From the NCBI GenBank assembly GCA_022795575.1, contig JAAWGY010000152.1, positions 1 through 6,026 on the forward strand: a DNA stretch of 6,026 bases. Direction: 5' to 3'. A program made the translations under genes and the position numbers. Each line of letters opens with the position of its first letter. Positions within the stretch are counted from its first letter, which is position 1. Shown piece after piece: positions 5,175 through 6,026 of the stretch. The stretch is from Angelakisella sp. GTDB lineage: Bacteria; Bacillota; Clostridia; Oscillospirales; Ruminococcaceae. The notes under the pieces were generated by a model, which saw only the letters and a program-made list of their open reading frames with translations, was not told where the DNA came from and did no database searches.

Positions 5175-5777
5175 ATGGCTTGGGACCACATTGTCTACCA
5201 GGATACCTCCTTTCGGGAGGAGGACTGGTCGGAGGCGGTGCTGACGGCTTGCACCTTTGAGGGGTGCGTTTTTACCGGCGGGAGCTTTGGGGGGAGCCGG
5301 TTGGAGGGGTGCGTTTTTCAGGGCTGCCGGTTTCGGTTTACCGACCTTGGGGGGGTGGTGGCGGAGGGGTGCGCTTTCCTCAACTGTGTTTTTGACGAGG
5401 CCAACCTGTTTGGGGGGAGCTTGCGGGGGTGCAAGTGCACTGGCAGCAGCTTTGCGGGGGCGAGGACTACGGGGTTGCTGCTGGCGGCGGGGCGGTACGA
5501 CTACTGCGTGATGACGGGGGTTTCGTTTGTCAGGGCGGAGCTTGTGGGGGCATCCTTTGCCCATGCGGATCTGCGGGGGTGCAGCTTTGGGGAGGCGGAC
5601 CTGCGGTACTGTGACTTTTCCCAGGCGCTGATGCAGGGGTGCGACCTTACCCGGGCGGACCTGCGGGGGGCGACGCTGGCGGGGGTAGATGTGCGGTCGT
5701 TGCGGCTGAAGGAAACCACCATTGACCTGCCGTTGGCGGTAGCCATTGCGGAGGGGATGGGGGCAAAGCTGGTGTAG
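5175..5777 (+). CDS. Cysteine-rich pentapeptide-repeat protein
   Basis: A 200-residue protein predicted to fold as a right-handed quadrilateral beta-helix. The central hydrophobic residue recurs every five positions without a break from F13 to I183 (35 repeats, almost nine coils); the best-formed section is FAHADLRGCSFGEADLRYC at ~128-146. Repeats become A(D)L(R)G-type toward the C-terminus. It ends in a short helix-like tail, DLPLAVAIAEGMGAKL, comparable in position to the dimerising C-terminal helices of Qnr/MfpA proteins. It has 12 cysteines, 11 at the inward i-2 position. Family members such as Qnr, MfpA and McbG mimic DNA and protect gyrase, but many others have no known role, so function is open. 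Start ATG 5175 follows AGGGGGG (5163-5169) with 5 bases between. An upstream in-frame start at 5109 would overlap the exporter gene and lacks such support. Probably co-transcribed with the exporter. Confidence 0.88.
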   Translation: MAWDHIVYQDTSFREEDWSEAVLTACTFEGCVFTGGSFGGSRLEGCVFQGCRFRFTDLGGVVAEGCAFLNCVFDEANLFGGSLRGCKCTGSSFAGARTTGLLLAAGRYDYCVMTGVSFVRAELVGASFAHADLRGCSFGEADLRYCDFSQALMQGCDLTRADLRGATLAGVDVRSLRLKETTIDLPLAVAIAEGMGAKLV

Positions 5778-5798
5778 AGAAAGCAGCACCTGACCGCA

Positions 5799-5902
5799 AA
5801 AGGCCCGCAGGGCGCCAAAAGTTTCGCTCAAGCCTTTTCAAAGGCTTGCAGGTCCAGGGCAGAGCCCTGGTCGCTCCCGCAGGAGCGAAAGGTTCCAGGG
5901 CG
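5799..5902 (-). repeat. Four-hairpin dispersed element, right copy (inverted)
   Basis: Reverse-oriented copy of the element at 136-240, starting 22 bases after the pentapeptide stop. Hairpins: GCCC-GCA-GGGC at 5803-5813; AAGCCTTT-TC-AAAGGCTT at 5830-5847; CCAGGGC-AGA-GCCCTGG at 5854-5870; CGCTCC-CGCA-GGAGCG at 5872-5887. The last stem is one pair shorter than in the left copy, with one base lost from each arm, which fits conservation of the fold. Both copies have the same orientation relative to the gene they follow. Confidence 0.8.
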
Positions 5903-5952
5903 ACTACAAAAACAGTAGGGCTTGTGTGGAAGGGTACGAAGCCTACCGTTTG

Positions 5953-5988
5953 TTGATTAGGTGCACCGCGTTTATCAGGTGCACTACG
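5953..5988 (+). repeat. Two imperfect 18-base tandem units
   Basis: Units 5953-5970 and 5971-5988 match at 14 of 18 positions and share AGGTGCAC (5959-5966 and 5977-5984), which contains the palindrome GTGCAC. No gene is visible around them. Function unknown. Confidence 0.5.
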
Positions 5989-5996
5989 GAGGAACA

Positions 5997-6020
5997 GGGG
6001 AACGGCCTCTGCGGAGGCCG
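5997..6020. repeat. Hairpin module at the right edge
   Basis: CGGCCTC (6003-6009) pairs with GAGGCCG (6014-6020) around TGCG. The preceding GGGGAACGGCC (5997-6007) is the reverse complement of 106-116, so a second module is shared, inverted, with the left end. The window ends just after it, so its full extent is unknown. Confidence 0.5.
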
Positions 6021-6026
6021 ACCTCT

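Noticed and set aside
3449..5191. A 580-codon open frame on the minus strand opposite the exporter
   Set aside because: The plus strand encodes an exporter with every ABC motif. The antisense product is rich in Pro, Gly and His with no domain and arises from GC-rich third positions.
136..5902. Inverted repeats as the ends of one large transposon
   Set aside because: No transposase is present, the copies lie just after stop codons like 3' elements, and no target-site duplication could be recognised.
5953..5988. CRISPR array
   Set aside because: Only two adjacent imperfect 18-base units with no spacers and no cas genes.

Overview
The window looks like chromosome of a GC-rich gut-type Clostridia, probably Oscillospiraceae in the broad sense (Flavonifractor/Oscillibacter-like). 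This is inferred from three things: GGAGG-type ribosome sites with frequent GTG starts, a surface protein ending in an NPDTG sorting signal with a KK tail, and the style of the hairpin-rich intergenic repeats. No taxonomic search was possible.

Layout, left to right. 1-270 is non-coding and made of GC-rich hairpins, including a ~105-base four-hairpin element at 136-240. 274-966 (-) encodes an OmpR/PhoB-type response regulator whose receiver domain has lost the phospho-acceptor aspartate and the other switch residues. A divergent control region (967-1079) with a perfect 14-base palindrome leads into a small XRE/HTH regulator (1080-1427, +). Stacked terminators at 1446-1575 separate it from a convergent gene (1638-2747, -) for a secreted, wall-anchored protein of unknown function. 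2748-3391 is a long divergent intergenic region with a promoter for the surface protein, a palindrome, a pair of competing hairpins, a G-quadruplex-type motif, about 300 bases at only ~25% G+C, and a promoter for the next operon. 3392-5146 (+) encodes a complete ABC exporter half-transporter. 28 bases later comes a 200-residue, cysteine-rich pentapeptide-repeat protein (5175-5777, +). The window closes with a second, inverted copy of the four-hairpin element (5799-5902) and further short repeats.

How the genes may work together. The exporter and the pentapeptide protein look like one operon. This pairing resembles self-protection modules against gyrase/topoisomerase inhibitors (for example McbEF plus McbG), but no toxin or peptide-modification gene lies in the window, so this is a hypothesis. 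The two regulators share a divergent promoter region and could form a phosphorylation-independent local switch; their targets are unknown. No histidine kinase, transposase, integrase, tRNA, rRNA or CRISPR array was seen.

The most interesting items are the degenerate receiver domain, the uninterrupted 35-pentapeptide register with cysteines stacked on defined faces, the exporter-pentapeptide pairing, and the four-hairpin element lying downstream of the outermost gene at each end.
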